Positions 1 to 6,347 of a stretch of 10,032 nucleotides of DNA are shown in pieces (position 1 is the stretch's first letter; each line of letters begins with the position of its first letter). The position numbers were made by a program, and so were the translations under genes. The notes below the pieces were generated by a model. It saw nothing but the letters and a program-made list of their open reading frames with translations. It was not told where the DNA came from and searched no databases. This stretch comes from Angelakisella sp. (GTDB taxonomy: Bacteria; Bacillota; Clostridia; Oscillospirales; Ruminococcaceae). The DNA is taken from positions 1 through 10,032 of the forward strand of contig JAAWGY010000065.1 in the NCBI GenBank assembly GCA_022795575.1, given 5' to 3'.

Positions 1-122
1 CTTGCAATACAGCAAGTATTCTGCGAAGCAGACGTGCCCGAAGGGCTCCGAGATTTTTTGCCTTGCAGGACGAAAAACTACCCGTCCATTCGGCGCACCG
101 GGAGATCCTGAATAGGCTCTGA
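1..122. repeat. Multi-hairpin intergenic element, cut by the window edge
   Basis: Four short inverted repeats follow one another: CTTGC/GCAAG (1-5 and 12-16), TCTGC/GCAGA (20-24 and 28-32), GCCC/GGGC around GAA (36-46), and GGACG/CGTCC (68-72 and 83-87). The block ends at 107-122 in a 16-mer that recurs, exactly and inverted, at 9341-9356. A related header (TCAGAGCCT plus GT plus ATTCA) opens the element at 1651. One frame is open from 1 to a stop at 109-111, but the peptide is unrecognisable. I read the block as a dispersed non-coding repeat; the family name and its left end are not visible. Confidence 0.45.
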
Positions 123-164
123 GCAGCCGCGACCCTGGCCAAACCGGCCACAGACGCGGCTGCT
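122..164 (+). other. Stem-loop upstream of terminator
   Basis: A 10-bp perfect stem (122-131 with 155-164, AGCAGCCGCG/CGCGGCTGCT) encloses a second small stem, TGGCC/GGCCA (136-140 with 146-150). It sits just before the terminator at 172. It may be the 3' structured part of a transcript that enters from the left of the window, or a small RNA. The sequence does not decide which. Confidence 0.4.
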
Positions 165-171
165 ACAATGC

Positions 172-208
172 ACCGGCGCTCCCAAGCTCTTGGGGGCGCC
201 GGTTTTTT
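172..208 (+). terminator. Strong intrinsic terminator
   Basis: The arms at 172-185 and 190-203 pair over about 14 bp (one G-T wobble) with loop GCTC, and the stem runs directly into six T residues (203-208). The T-run is on the plus strand, so this ends a transcript coming from the left. No plus-strand gene is visible before it inside the window. Confidence 0.85.
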
Positions 209-236
209 GCCGGGGCTCCGCCTTATGCCAAAACAC

Positions 237-270
237 GCCCGCCTACAGCGCCTGACGGCGCGGGGCGGGC
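237..270 (-). terminator. Possible terminator of the FlgN/FliT-like gene
   Basis: Outer arms GCCCGCC/GGCGGGC (237-243 and 264-270) and inner arms GCGCC/GGCGC (248-252 and 257-261) form a GC-rich stem. On the minus strand it is followed by GTGTTTT. The T-run is short and offset, so efficiency is uncertain. It lies 36 bp past the stop of the minus-strand gene at 307. Confidence 0.4.
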
Positions 271-306
271 TGTTTGGGGGCGGAGACGGCGTTACGGGGC
301 GGTCTG

Positions 307-780
307 CTACGCCCTGCCCAGCCGGGAGGAACCGCCGCCGCCTGCCGCGCCGGCGGAGTAGAACCTTGCCGCCTTGGCGGCGCTCCCCTGGTTGGTGCTC
401 TTGATCTTCTCCAGCAGCTGGTCCTGCTCCAGCTTCATCCGGCGCATGGCCTGGGCCTCGCTCTCCCGCAGCCGGCTCATCACCGCCCGCTGCTGCTGGG
501 CAGCGGCGTAAACCTCCGCCAGCGCCCCCTCCAGCGCCCCGGCGTCCCCCCGGGACATGGCCGCGTCCCACACCGCCGGGCCGTTCTCCTCCGCCGCGCA
601 GAGCTCCCGCAGGGCGGCGTCCTGCCGCTCCAGCTCGTCGATGAACCGCTGCCGCTCCTTCACCTGCTCCGGCAGCTCCTCCCGCCGGCAGGCCAGCATC
701 TCCTGGGTGGCATCCTCTATCCCCCGCAGCAGCTGCCGCTTTATTTCCATCAGCCGCAGAATCTCCTCCAGGTTTCTCAT
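307..780 (-). CDS. Small coiled-coil protein, FlgN/FliT export chaperone-like
   Basis: The protein has 157 residues. Residues 1-62 and 85-128 are charged, heptad-like helices (an EEILRLMEIKRQLL-type start, then KERQRFIDELERQ), matching the all-helical build of FlgN and FliT chaperones, which keep late flagellar substrates unfolded for export. The C-terminal tail (131-157) is Ala/Gly/Ser-rich and looks disordered. I chose the ATG at 780 because the upstream in-frame ATG at 849 would run through the plus-strand promoter of the neighbour; GGGAAG and GGAAGGGG upstream are possible ribosome binding sites. The gene is divergent from the PilZ-like gene. Family assignment rests on shape and on the flagellar neighbourhood, not on a signature motif. 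It could be any small coiled-coil protein. Confidence 0.5.
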   Translation of the reverse strand: MRNLEEILRLMEIKRQLLRGIEDATQEMLACRREELPEQVKERQRFIDELERQDAALRELCAAEENGPAVWDAAMSRGDAGALEGALAEVYAAAQQQRAVMSRLRESEAQAMRRMKLEQDQLLEKIKSTNQGSAAKAARFYSAGAAGGGGSSRLGRA

Positions 781-833
781 CGTCTTCCCATACCCCTTCC
801 CAGAATAATTTGTGGCAATCGCGCAGTTTTCTC

Positions 834-862
834 TTGAAAAATCCCCCAATTCCCGATATGAT
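834..862 (+). promoter_or_regulatory. Sigma-A promoter of the PilZ-like gene
   Basis: TTGAAA (834-839) is separated by exactly 17 bp from TATGAT (857-862), close to the vegetative consensus. Transcription would start near 869 and leave a leader of about 30 nt before the GTG at 900. The same DNA lies upstream of the divergent gene at 307-780, for which I could not pick a clear promoter. Confidence 0.75.
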
Positions 863-899
863 AAGAGAGGTGTATTTTCTCGGATGGGGGTAGGTTATT

Positions 900-1580
900 G
901 TGAGCTTCAGCAGAATCGAACAGGACTTCCCGGCGGTGCTGAAAACAACGGAGGACCGGGCGCTGGAATACGGCACCGGGTGCGCCTCTGTTGCCGAGGG
1001 CCGGGTGGACTTTAAGGGGGAATTCGTCCCCCTCTTTAAGATGGGCACCCGGGTCCGGATCGTCCGGGTAAAGGACCAGGTGGAGACCCAAAGCTTTACC
1101 GGGGAGGTGTACCTTTCCTCCGAGAAGATGCTGCGGATTGTGGCGGTGCGGGACGAGGTGCTGCCCGGGGCGGCCTCGGCCTACCTGTACGACGTGGAGA
1201 TGCCCGGCACGGCGGAGGGGCTGGTCGCTCCCCCCAAGGCGCCCCGGCGGCTGTTCCGCTTTGGCCGCCAGGAGGAGGAGGCCCCCACCGCCCAGGTCTT
1301 TCCGGTATTGGTACACGCCATCTCGATGAACCAGGTAAAGTTTACCTGCGATATCCCCCTGGACCAGGGGCAGGAGCTGCGGCTGACCACCCAGGGGCCG
1401 GTGGAGCTGACGGCGCTGCCGCTGCGGGTGGAGCTGCCAGTGACCTTTGGGGAGGGGGCCACCAGCAGCTACCGCTGCAAAATCGCGGAGCTTTCGGGGG
1501 CAAACCACACCCGGCTGGAGCAATTCCTCCGGGGGCTTAGCCTGCGGATCAACAAATCCTTCCCCCCGGTGCCGGACTGA
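900..1580 (+). CDS. YcgR/PilZ-like protein with degenerate c-di-GMP motif
   Basis: The protein has 226 residues and is mostly beta-strand in pattern. Residues 40-100 resemble the N-terminal barrel of YcgR-type proteins. RRLFR (116-120) fits the PilZ RxxxR motif, and 20-odd residues later comes AISMNQ (140-145) where PilZ proteins carry D/NxSxxG. The serine is kept, but the Asp/Asn and the Gly are replaced. Intact YcgR proteins bind cyclic di-GMP and slow the flagellar motor; this one may have lost ligand binding or may only share the fold. Length is normal for the family. The GTG start at 900 follows GGGGGTAGG and a good promoter; an ATG at 884 is in another frame. The gene converges on csrA. 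The PilZ call is my inference and a search could overturn it. Confidence 0.45.
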   Translation: MSFSRIEQDFPAVLKTTEDRALEYGTGCASVAEGRVDFKGEFVPLFKMGTRVRIVRVKDQVETQSFTGEVYLSSEKMLRIVAVRDEVLPGAASAYLYDVEMPGTAEGLVAPPKAPRRLFRFGRQEEEAPTAQVFPVLVHAISMNQVKFTCDIPLDQGQELRLTTQGPVELTALPLRVELPVTFGEGATSSYRCKIAELSGANHTRLEQFLRGLSLRINKSFPPVPD

Positions 1581-1594
1581 CACGGCGCCGGAGC

Positions 1595-1647
1595 CTGCGG
1601 GGGCGCTCCCGCAGCAGGCCCGGGCGGGCCGCTACAGGCGCGCCCGG
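1595..1647 (+). other. Two GC-rich hairpins after the PilZ-like gene
   Basis: CTGCGGG/CCCGCAG (1595-1601 and 1608-1614, loop GGCGCT) is followed by CCGGGCG/CGCCCGG (1620-1626 and 1641-1647). Neither is followed by a T-run. They may slow polymerase or protect the 3' end of the transcript. Confidence 0.35.
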
Positions 1648-1650
1648 CCG

Positions 1651-1740
1651 TCAGAGCCTGTATTCACAGCCGCCAAGACAGGCAAGGCGCGGGGCTTTTC
1701 CCGCACCGCCTGCATCCTTCCGGCTATGAATACAGGCTTT
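1651..1740. repeat. Structured intergenic repeat, possible terminator
   Basis: Perfect 12-bp inverted arms AGCCTGTATTCA (1655-1666) and TGAATACAGGCT (1727-1738) enclose 60 bp that can pair further (for example CGGG/CCCG and AGGCG/CGCCT around GCTTTT). The right arm runs into CTTTTATTTC on the plus strand, so it could end the PilZ-like transcript, and it touches the csrA stop codon. The header TCAGAGCCT...ATTCA is shared, with a GT insertion, by the elements at 107-122 and 9341-9356, so I read it as one member of a dispersed repeat family. Confidence 0.6.
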
Positions 1741-1967
1741 TATTTCAGCTTCTCCAGCAGCCCCCGCACCGCGTCGGAGGAAACCGCCACCCGGGCGGCG
1801 GACTGGTTCTCCTGGATGGTGGCGTAAAGCTCCTTGCGGTAGACTCTTACGTCCGCCGGGGCGGAAATGCCGATGCGCACCTTGTCGCCGTAGATCTCGG
1901 TGATTTTAATCTCGATGCCGCCGTCCAGGATCAGCGACTCCCCGGCCTTTCTGGAAAGGATCAGCAT
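1740..1967 (-). CDS. csrA: Carbon storage regulator CsrA, RNA-binding translational repressor
   Basis: The 75-residue protein starts MLILSRKAGESLIL and carries the GDKVRIGISAP strand and the VYRKELY segment with the RNA-binding arginine at position 44. Length is normal; the tail after 52 is short and helical. CsrA dimers bind GGA-containing hairpins over ribosome binding sites. In Bacillus subtilis the main target is the flagellin mRNA, and FliW bound to CsrA relieves repression. The ATG overlaps the fliW stop by 7 nt (ATGCTGA) and has its own site, AGGGGG with 7-nt spacing, inside fliW. It is the last gene of the flagellar operon. Flagellin does not follow it; the convergent PilZ-like gene does. 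Confidence 0.97.
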   Translation of the reverse strand: MLILSRKAGESLILDGGIEIKITEIYGDKVRIGISAPADVRVYRKELYATIQENQSAARVAVSSDAVRGLLEKLK

Positions 1968-2392
1968 GAAGCGGCCCCCTCCCTCAGCAGCGGGTGGCGG
2001 ATGGGGAGGCTCCCCTCCAGCACAAACTGGGCCGCCTGGCGCAGCTCCGGGTTTACCACAATGGGGCTCTTCAGGTTCACGGTGGACTGGGGGAAGGGGT
2101 CCCGGATGGTGGCCATCAGCCAGCACATATAGTCCCCCTCCCCCAGCAGGGAGGCGGCCTCCTTGGGCAGCTGGGGCTGGTAGTGGTCGGTGATCAGGTC
2201 GGGCTGCACCAGGATAAAGCAAAGCCCCGGCTCCTCCACCGATTGTAGCCAGATAAAGTGCTCGCTGATCTCCTCCTCGTAGAGGAAGACAAAGCGGCGG
2301 TACTGCTCAAAGCCAAAGATGGGGCCGGTAAAGGTGACGATGTCCTGCTCCGCGATCTCGATCTCTCCCAGGTCCCTTGTCTGCAATTTCAC
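1961..2392 (-). CDS. fliW: Flagellar assembly factor FliW, CsrA antagonist
   Basis: The 143-residue protein has the family pattern: IFGFEQYRRFVFL near 25-37, FIWLQSVEEPGLCFILVQP at 46-64, and NLKSPIVVN at 106-114. FliW binds either flagellin or CsrA. When flagellin has been exported, free FliW sequesters CsrA and flagellin translation resumes. The GTG start at 2392 gives the normal N-terminus (KLQTRDLGEIEI) and has AGGTG 8 nt upstream. A longer reading to an ATG near 2572 would translate a terminator-like hairpin and part of the DUF6470 gene, so I reject it. The end overlaps csrA by 7 nt, consistent with coupled production of the two partners. Confidence 0.96.
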   Translation of the reverse strand: MKLQTRDLGEIEIAEQDIVTFTGPIFGFEQYRRFVFLYEEEISEHFIWLQSVEEPGLCFILVQPDLITDHYQPQLPKEAASLLGEGDYMCWLMATIRDPFPQSTVNLKSPIVVNPELRQAAQFVLEGSLPIRHPLLREGAASC

Positions 2393-2435
2393 AGGGGCTG
2401 CACCTGCCTTTCGGTATGATGTTTCCTTGGTTCCT

Positions 2436-2474
2436 AAAAAGCGGCTATGCGGGTGTTGTGCTCCGCATAGCCGC
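2436..2474 (-). terminator. Terminator-like hairpin between DUF6470 and fliW
   Basis: Perfect 12-bp arms (2441-2452 and 2463-2474, GCGGCTATGCGG/CCGCATAGCCGC) with a 10-nt loop are followed at once on the minus strand by TTTTT (2440-2436). This is a classic intrinsic terminator shape. It lies within the 133-bp gap inside the flagellar operon, about 44 nt before the fliW start. It could end most flgM-to-DUF6470 transcripts or act as an attenuator that sets fliW-csrA levels. I see no convincing promoter between it and fliW. Confidence 0.8.
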
Positions 2475-2525
2475 TCGTTTCTGCCGTCTGCCTCTCGCGT
2501 CTGCCTTGCGTATGCCCTTGCGGCC

Positions 2526-3122
2526 TCAGGCGCTTTGCTCCTCGTAGTTGGGGTCTGCGCTGGGCGGCACATAGGTGGGTGTCCCCAGGTACTCTATCTG
2601 CACTTTGGGGTACTGCAAGATGTCCATCTGGTATTTGCCAGGGACGTATTCCATGCTGTTCTTCATGGTCTGCCAATCGAACTCCAGCTGTGTGGGCTGG
2701 TAATCCAGGTTCAGCTGCTGGGGCTGCCAGGAGATGTCGATGCCGGCGGAGGGGATGAAGGTGGTGTAGGTTGTCGGCTGCTCCAGCATTTTTTGCTGGA
2801 CTACCTGGCTGATGGAAACACCGTCCTGTATCTGGCTGATCTGGTTGCCGAACTGGACCCGGTCCCCGATGTTCTCGTAGGCGGTCTGCATCCCCTGGCT
2901 GCCGTAGTAGCGGGCGAATTCGCCAGGGTTGCGCAGGTTGAGGCTGGCTCGCATCCGGGTGGAGTCCAGGCGCACCTCGATATTCCGGGACTGTATGCTG
3001 AGCTCGGAGGGGAAGGATGTCATCTTCTGGCGGGCGTTATCCGCCTGCTTCATCTCCAGCCTGCCGGGCTCGATGTTGATTTTATACTCGATGGGGGTAC
3101 TGGTAATGTTTATCAGCTGCAC
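2526..3122 (-). CDS. DUF6470 family protein (YviE-like), flagellar operon
   Basis: The 198-residue protein begins with short beta segments (LINITSTPIEYKINIEPGRL) and ends with VQIEYLGTPTYVPPSADPNY, an ending I recognise from DUF6470 proteins. Between, it alternates beta-type segments with several Trp and Gln. In Bacillus subtilis the gene in this position, yviE, also lies between flgL and fliW; its role is not established. There is no signal peptide or membrane segment. The GTG start at 3122 is fixed by a perfect AGGAGG at 3130-3135 with 7-nt spacing, 27 bp after the flgL stop. Its stop is followed by the terminator-like hairpin before fliW. Confidence 0.9.
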   Translation of the reverse strand: MQLINITSTPIEYKINIEPGRLEMKQADNARQKMTSFPSELSIQSRNIEVRLDSTRMRASLNLRNPGEFARYYGSQGMQTAYENIGDRVQFGNQISQIQDGVSISQVVQQKMLEQPTTYTTFIPSAGIDISWQPQQLNLDYQPTQLEFDWQTMKNSMEYVPGKYQMDILQYPKVQIEYLGTPTYVPPSADPNYEEQSA

Positions 3123-3149
3123 AAGAACACCTCCTTTTTGCAGATTTTA

Positions 3150-4493
3150 TCAGGACATAAAGTCCAAAAGCGAGGCTGGGAGGATTTTACTGCCCAGCTG
3201 CATGACGGCCAGCCACACATACTCGCACTCCTTGAGCTTGATGGCTTCCTCTGCCGGGTTGGAGGAGATCAGGTCGGTCTCCAGCTCGGTCATGTTGGTG
3301 ATGTCATCGGTGAGGCGGGTTTCGGTGAGCTCCAGGTACTGCATCCTGTTGCCCAGGTCGGTGCGGACCATCCCCACCTGGTCGGTGAGGGTGACAAGCT
3401 GGGTAAAGCAGTCGTCCAGGGTGTTTTTATCCAGGGGGTCCAGGGCGTTTTCGATCTGGGTCAGCAGGTCGTAGATGTTGCCGGAAACCTCGGTGCCCTT
3501 GTCGCCAAAGACGGTCTCCACCTTGTCCTTGCCGGCAAAGCCCATGCAGCTGAGGCCGGAGAAGGAGATCTGGAAGGCGGTGCGGGGATCTGCATCCTGG
3601 TCGTTGGAGATCTTGAGGCCCAGGCCGATATCGGCGTAGGTGTCGCCGCTGTTGGGGACCACGGTGGCCTTGGTGACGGCCTTGGCGGCGGGCAGCGTAA
3701 GGGTGTTGCCCGCACCGTCGTCAAAGGTCAGGCCATCGGTGGTGGTGTACTCCGTTAGGGAACCACCCGTCGGGTCCACAAATTTGCCGGTCCCGTCGTC
3801 AACATACTTAACGGTGCCTACGGTAAAGGAGGTGTACTTGCCGTCGGCGTCGATGGAGCAGGTGACGTTGGTGCCGGCCGCGTCGGTGGACAGGTTGCCG
3901 TCGGCGTCCTTGTACATGGTGGTTCCATTGATGTCGTAGACCTCCCGGCCGCCGACGGTGACAGGCTCGTCGTAGTAATACTTGCCGTCCGCGGTGCTCT
4001 TGTAGATCTTGGAGACCTCGATGCCGTTAAACTGCAGCAGCCCGTCGCTGCTGACGGTAAAGGGCGGGGTGCTGTTGTTGGTGCCGGAGAAGAGGCTCTT
4101 GCCGCCGTACTGGGCGTTCATAAACTGGAGGATCTGCTCCTTCTTCTCCCGGATCTCCTTGGCGATCACCTCCCGGGCGGTGTCGCCCCAGTCCTCGCTC
4201 ATGCCGGTGAGGACCCGCTCCTGCACCGTCTGGAGGATGGAGTGGACCGACTTCAGGTTGCTGTCCACCGAGTTCATCTCCTTGATGAGCTCCTTGACGT
4301 TTTCCAGCTGCTGGCTGCTCTGGTACCGCTCCTCCTGGACGTGCATGGCCCGGGCGCCGGCGGCCACGTCGTCGGAAAGGTACTTGAACTTCAGGCCGGA
4401 CTCGCTGCGCTCCAAGGTGTCAGCCTGCTTCTTCAGGCTGCTGTTTACCGTCCTGCGGTAGTTACGGCTGATCATTCTTTGGGCTACTCTCAC
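3150..4493 (-). CDS. flgL: Flagellar hook-associated protein 3 (FlgL)
   Basis: The 447-residue protein has a flagellin-like helical N-terminus (MRVAQRMISRNYRRTVNSSL, with LSDDVAAGARAM near 39-50) and a C-terminal helix ending LPASLLDFMS, the usual FlgL end. FlgL joins FlgK to the filament and is exported by the flagellar type III system. It is longer than simple homologues (Bacillus subtilis FlgL is near 300 residues, from memory). The extra length is an Asp/Gly/Thr-rich middle (about 166-268) with DADGN and DADGK turns, probably a surface-exposed domain. Four cysteines (212, 316, 362, 423) are unusual for an exported axial protein. The GTG start at 4493 has GAGGTG 7 nt upstream; an internal ATG at 4475 would cut the conserved start. 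FlgN is the expected chaperone. Confidence 0.95.
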   Translation of the reverse strand: MRVAQRMISRNYRRTVNSSLKKQADTLERSESGLKFKYLSDDVAAGARAMHVQEERYQSSQQLENVKELIKEMNSVDSNLKSVHSILQTVQERVLTGMSEDWGDTAREVIAKEIREKKEQILQFMNAQYGGKSLFSGTNNSTPPFTVSSDGLLQFNGIEVSKIYKSTADGKYYYDEPVTVGGREVYDINGTTMYKDADGNLSTDAAGTNVTCSIDADGKYTSFTVGTVKYVDDGTGKFVDPTGGSLTEYTTTDGLTFDDGAGNTLTLPAAKAVTKATVVPNSGDTYADIGLGLKISNDQDADPRTAFQISFSGLSCMGFAGKDKVETVFGDKGTEVSGNIYDLLTQIENALDPLDKNTLDDCFTQLVTLTDQVGMVRTDLGNRMQYLELTETRLTDDITNMTELETDLISSNPAEEAIKLKECEYVWLAVMQLGSKILPASLLDFMS

Positions 4494-4522
4494 TGTGGTT
4501 CACCTCTTTTTGTGGTTATGGG

Positions 4523-6331
4523 TTATCGTCCGACCAGTCCGGTCTTGTTGATGATGGTGTCCAGCGCCTCGTCCATGGCGGTCATCAGGCGGGAGGCGGC
4601 GGAAAGGGACTTGTTGTAGAGCATCATGTTGGCGACCTCCTCGTCCACCACAACGCCGGAGACGCTGTCCCGGCCGTCCTCCAGCTCCTGCTGGATGGTG
4701 GTGGTGGCGGTAAGGCGGCTTTCGGTAAAGCTGACGTCCTCCCCCAGGGTGGTGACGTAGTTTTTGACGTAATCCAGGAAGGTTCCGTCAAACTCGGCGC
4801 CGTTGGGCTCAAAGCGGTGGGTGCCGTTGGCGATGGCGTCGGCCAGGGCCAGGGCGTAGTTGCCCACGTTATCGGCGGTGTCGTGCTCGTCGGGGTTGCG
4901 CTGGAAGATGACGTAGCCGGAGTTGTTGCTCCACTGGTCTGTCACCGAGATGTTATCGGCGGTGATGGGGATATCCGACTGGACGTAGTACTTGCCGTCG
5001 TCCCCGGGGATGCTGCTGATGGCCCCCAGCAGCTGCTTGGTCTGGTACTTGTATTTGTACTCGACCTCGTAGATGGGATTATTATCCGCGTCAACAGCCG
5101 GCTGGCCGGTAACTTGGTCAATCACCGGAATTTTATTGCCGTCCGCATCCAGCTTATACACCGGCTTGCCGTCGGAGCCAAGCTGGGGGATGGGGTTGCC
5201 GTCCTCGTCCAGCTGGAGGATCCGCTTGAATCCGGTGGGATCGGTGGGATCGGCCAGGGGCTTGCCGTCTGGCCCCAGCTCGTACTCGTAGATGATGCTG
5301 CCGTTGGCGTCGGTCTCCGGGATGATGCTGTTGGCCACGTTGGCCAGGGTTTGGGCAAAGTCGTTGAGCTGGTCCTTGTAGTAGAGGAAGCCCCGCTCGG
5401 TGCTTTCGCCGGGGTTGCGGAGGTTGGGGCCCCGGCCGTTGATGTAATCGGTGGAGGCCTTGAGGGAGCCGGCGGTAAGCTCCACCGGCTTGTTGGTGGA
5501 GATCCACCGCAGGCCCACCACGCCGGTCTCCTTGCTTTGGGTCATCTCCATCTTGTCGTACTTGGTGCCGGTAACGGCCATCTGGCCGTTTACCTCCACG
5601 TTGATGGTGCCATCCACGTTGGAGGTGTAGTGGATATCGGCGTATTTGGAGAGCTCGTCAAGGAGCTGGTTGCGCTCGTCGTAGAGCTCGTTGGGCCCAA
5701 AGTAGGGGTTGTACTGGATGGAGCTGGCGTCGTCCAGAATCGCCTTGTTCAGCTCGGCGATCTTTTGCAGCTTGATGTTTACCTCCTGGACCGAGACCTC
5801 CAGGTCGTAGATCTGCTGGTTCCGGGCGCTCTCCAGCTTGGAGCTGATCTGCTGGAGGGTTTGGGTCAGGTTCTTAAAGGAGGAGAGGACGATGTTGGCG
5901 TGGGTCTCCGAGTAGGCGTGGGTGGAAAAGCTCTGGAGGGCGTCGCTCATGGCCATGATGCTGGCCCGCAGCCCGGTATCGGTGGTGGGGTTGTACTCGT
6001 TGAGGGCGGACTGGATGTCCCGGAGGATGGTGGTGGACTGGTCGTAATAGCCCACGTCCGCGCTCTCGTCCCGGAAGCGCTTATCCAGGTAAACGTCCCG
6101 GATTTGGGCAACGCCGGTGATGTCCACGCCCTGGCCGGCCCCCCCCACCTTGCTGGAGGAGTAGCGGTTGCGGAAGCTGTCCGGCGCCACCGACACCTGG
6201 GTGATCCGCTGGCGGGTGTAGCCCACCGAGTCCCAGTTGGTGAGGTTGTGGCCGGTGATGTCCAGGCCCTTTTGGGCGGTGTTGATGCCCTTTTTGGCGG
6301 TTTCAAATCCTAAAAAAGTTGGCCGAATCAT
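4523..6331 (-). CDS. flgK: Flagellar hook-associated protein 1 (FlgK)
   Basis: The 602-residue protein starts with the rod/hook/HAP signature (FLGFETAKKGINTAQKGLDI, then GHNLTNWDSVGYTRQR at 27-42) and ends with the family C-terminus (VVDEEVANMMLYNKSLSAAS at 561-580, final KTGLVGR). FlgK caps the hook and, with FlgL, links it to the filament. It has no cysteine. Residues about 349-427 form an insert of degenerate 10-11-residue repeats of the type LDEDGNPIPQ, LGSDGKPVYK, LDADGNKIPV, not needed in shorter homologues. The ATG at 6331 has AGGGGG 7 nt upstream; an ATG 11 codons earlier is possible but lacks the conserved start. It lies 16 bp after flgN and 29 bp before flgL. Confidence 0.97.
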   Translation of the reverse strand: MIRPTFLGFETAKKGINTAQKGLDITGHNLTNWDSVGYTRQRITQVSVAPDSFRNRYSSSKVGGAGQGVDITGVAQIRDVYLDKRFRDESADVGYYDQSTTILRDIQSALNEYNPTTDTGLRASIMAMSDALQSFSTHAYSETHANIVLSSFKNLTQTLQQISSKLESARNQQIYDLEVSVQEVNIKLQKIAELNKAILDDASSIQYNPYFGPNELYDERNQLLDELSKYADIHYTSNVDGTINVEVNGQMAVTGTKYDKMEMTQSKETGVVGLRWISTNKPVELTAGSLKASTDYINGRGPNLRNPGESTERGFLYYKDQLNDFAQTLANVANSIIPETDANGSIIYEYELGPDGKPLADPTDPTGFKRILQLDEDGNPIPQLGSDGKPVYKLDADGNKIPVIDQVTGQPAVDADNNPIYEVEYKYKYQTKQLLGAISSIPGDDGKYYVQSDIPITADNISVTDQWSNNSGYVIFQRNPDEHDTADNVGNYALALADAIANGTHRFEPNGAEFDGTFLDYVKNYVTTLGEDVSFTESRLTATTTIQQELEDGRDSVSGVVVDEEVANMMLYNKSLSAASRLMTAMDEALDTIINKTGLVGR

Positions 6332-6347
6332 GGCTGTTCCCCCTAAG

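Noticed and set aside
1..111. Open plus-strand frame ending at 109-111 as the C-terminus of a gene
   Set aside because: The peptide is unrecognisable, and the DNA is a chain of short hairpins that ends in a 16-mer repeated elsewhere, which fits a non-coding repeat better.
1961..2572. Longer FliW starting near 2572
   Set aside because: The extension would cross the terminator-like hairpin and overlap the DUF6470 gene, and the family N-terminus begins at the GTG at 2392.
2319..3758. Long plus-strand open frame opposite the DUF6470 and flgL genes
   Set aside because: The minus strand encodes clear family proteins with good ribosome binding sites; the opposite frame is open because of high GC and codon bias.
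4817..6313. Long plus-strand open frame of about 500 codons opposite flgK
   Set aside because: It is rich in Val/Gly/Leu as expected for the antisense of a GC-rich gene, has no recognisable domain, and flgK is certain.
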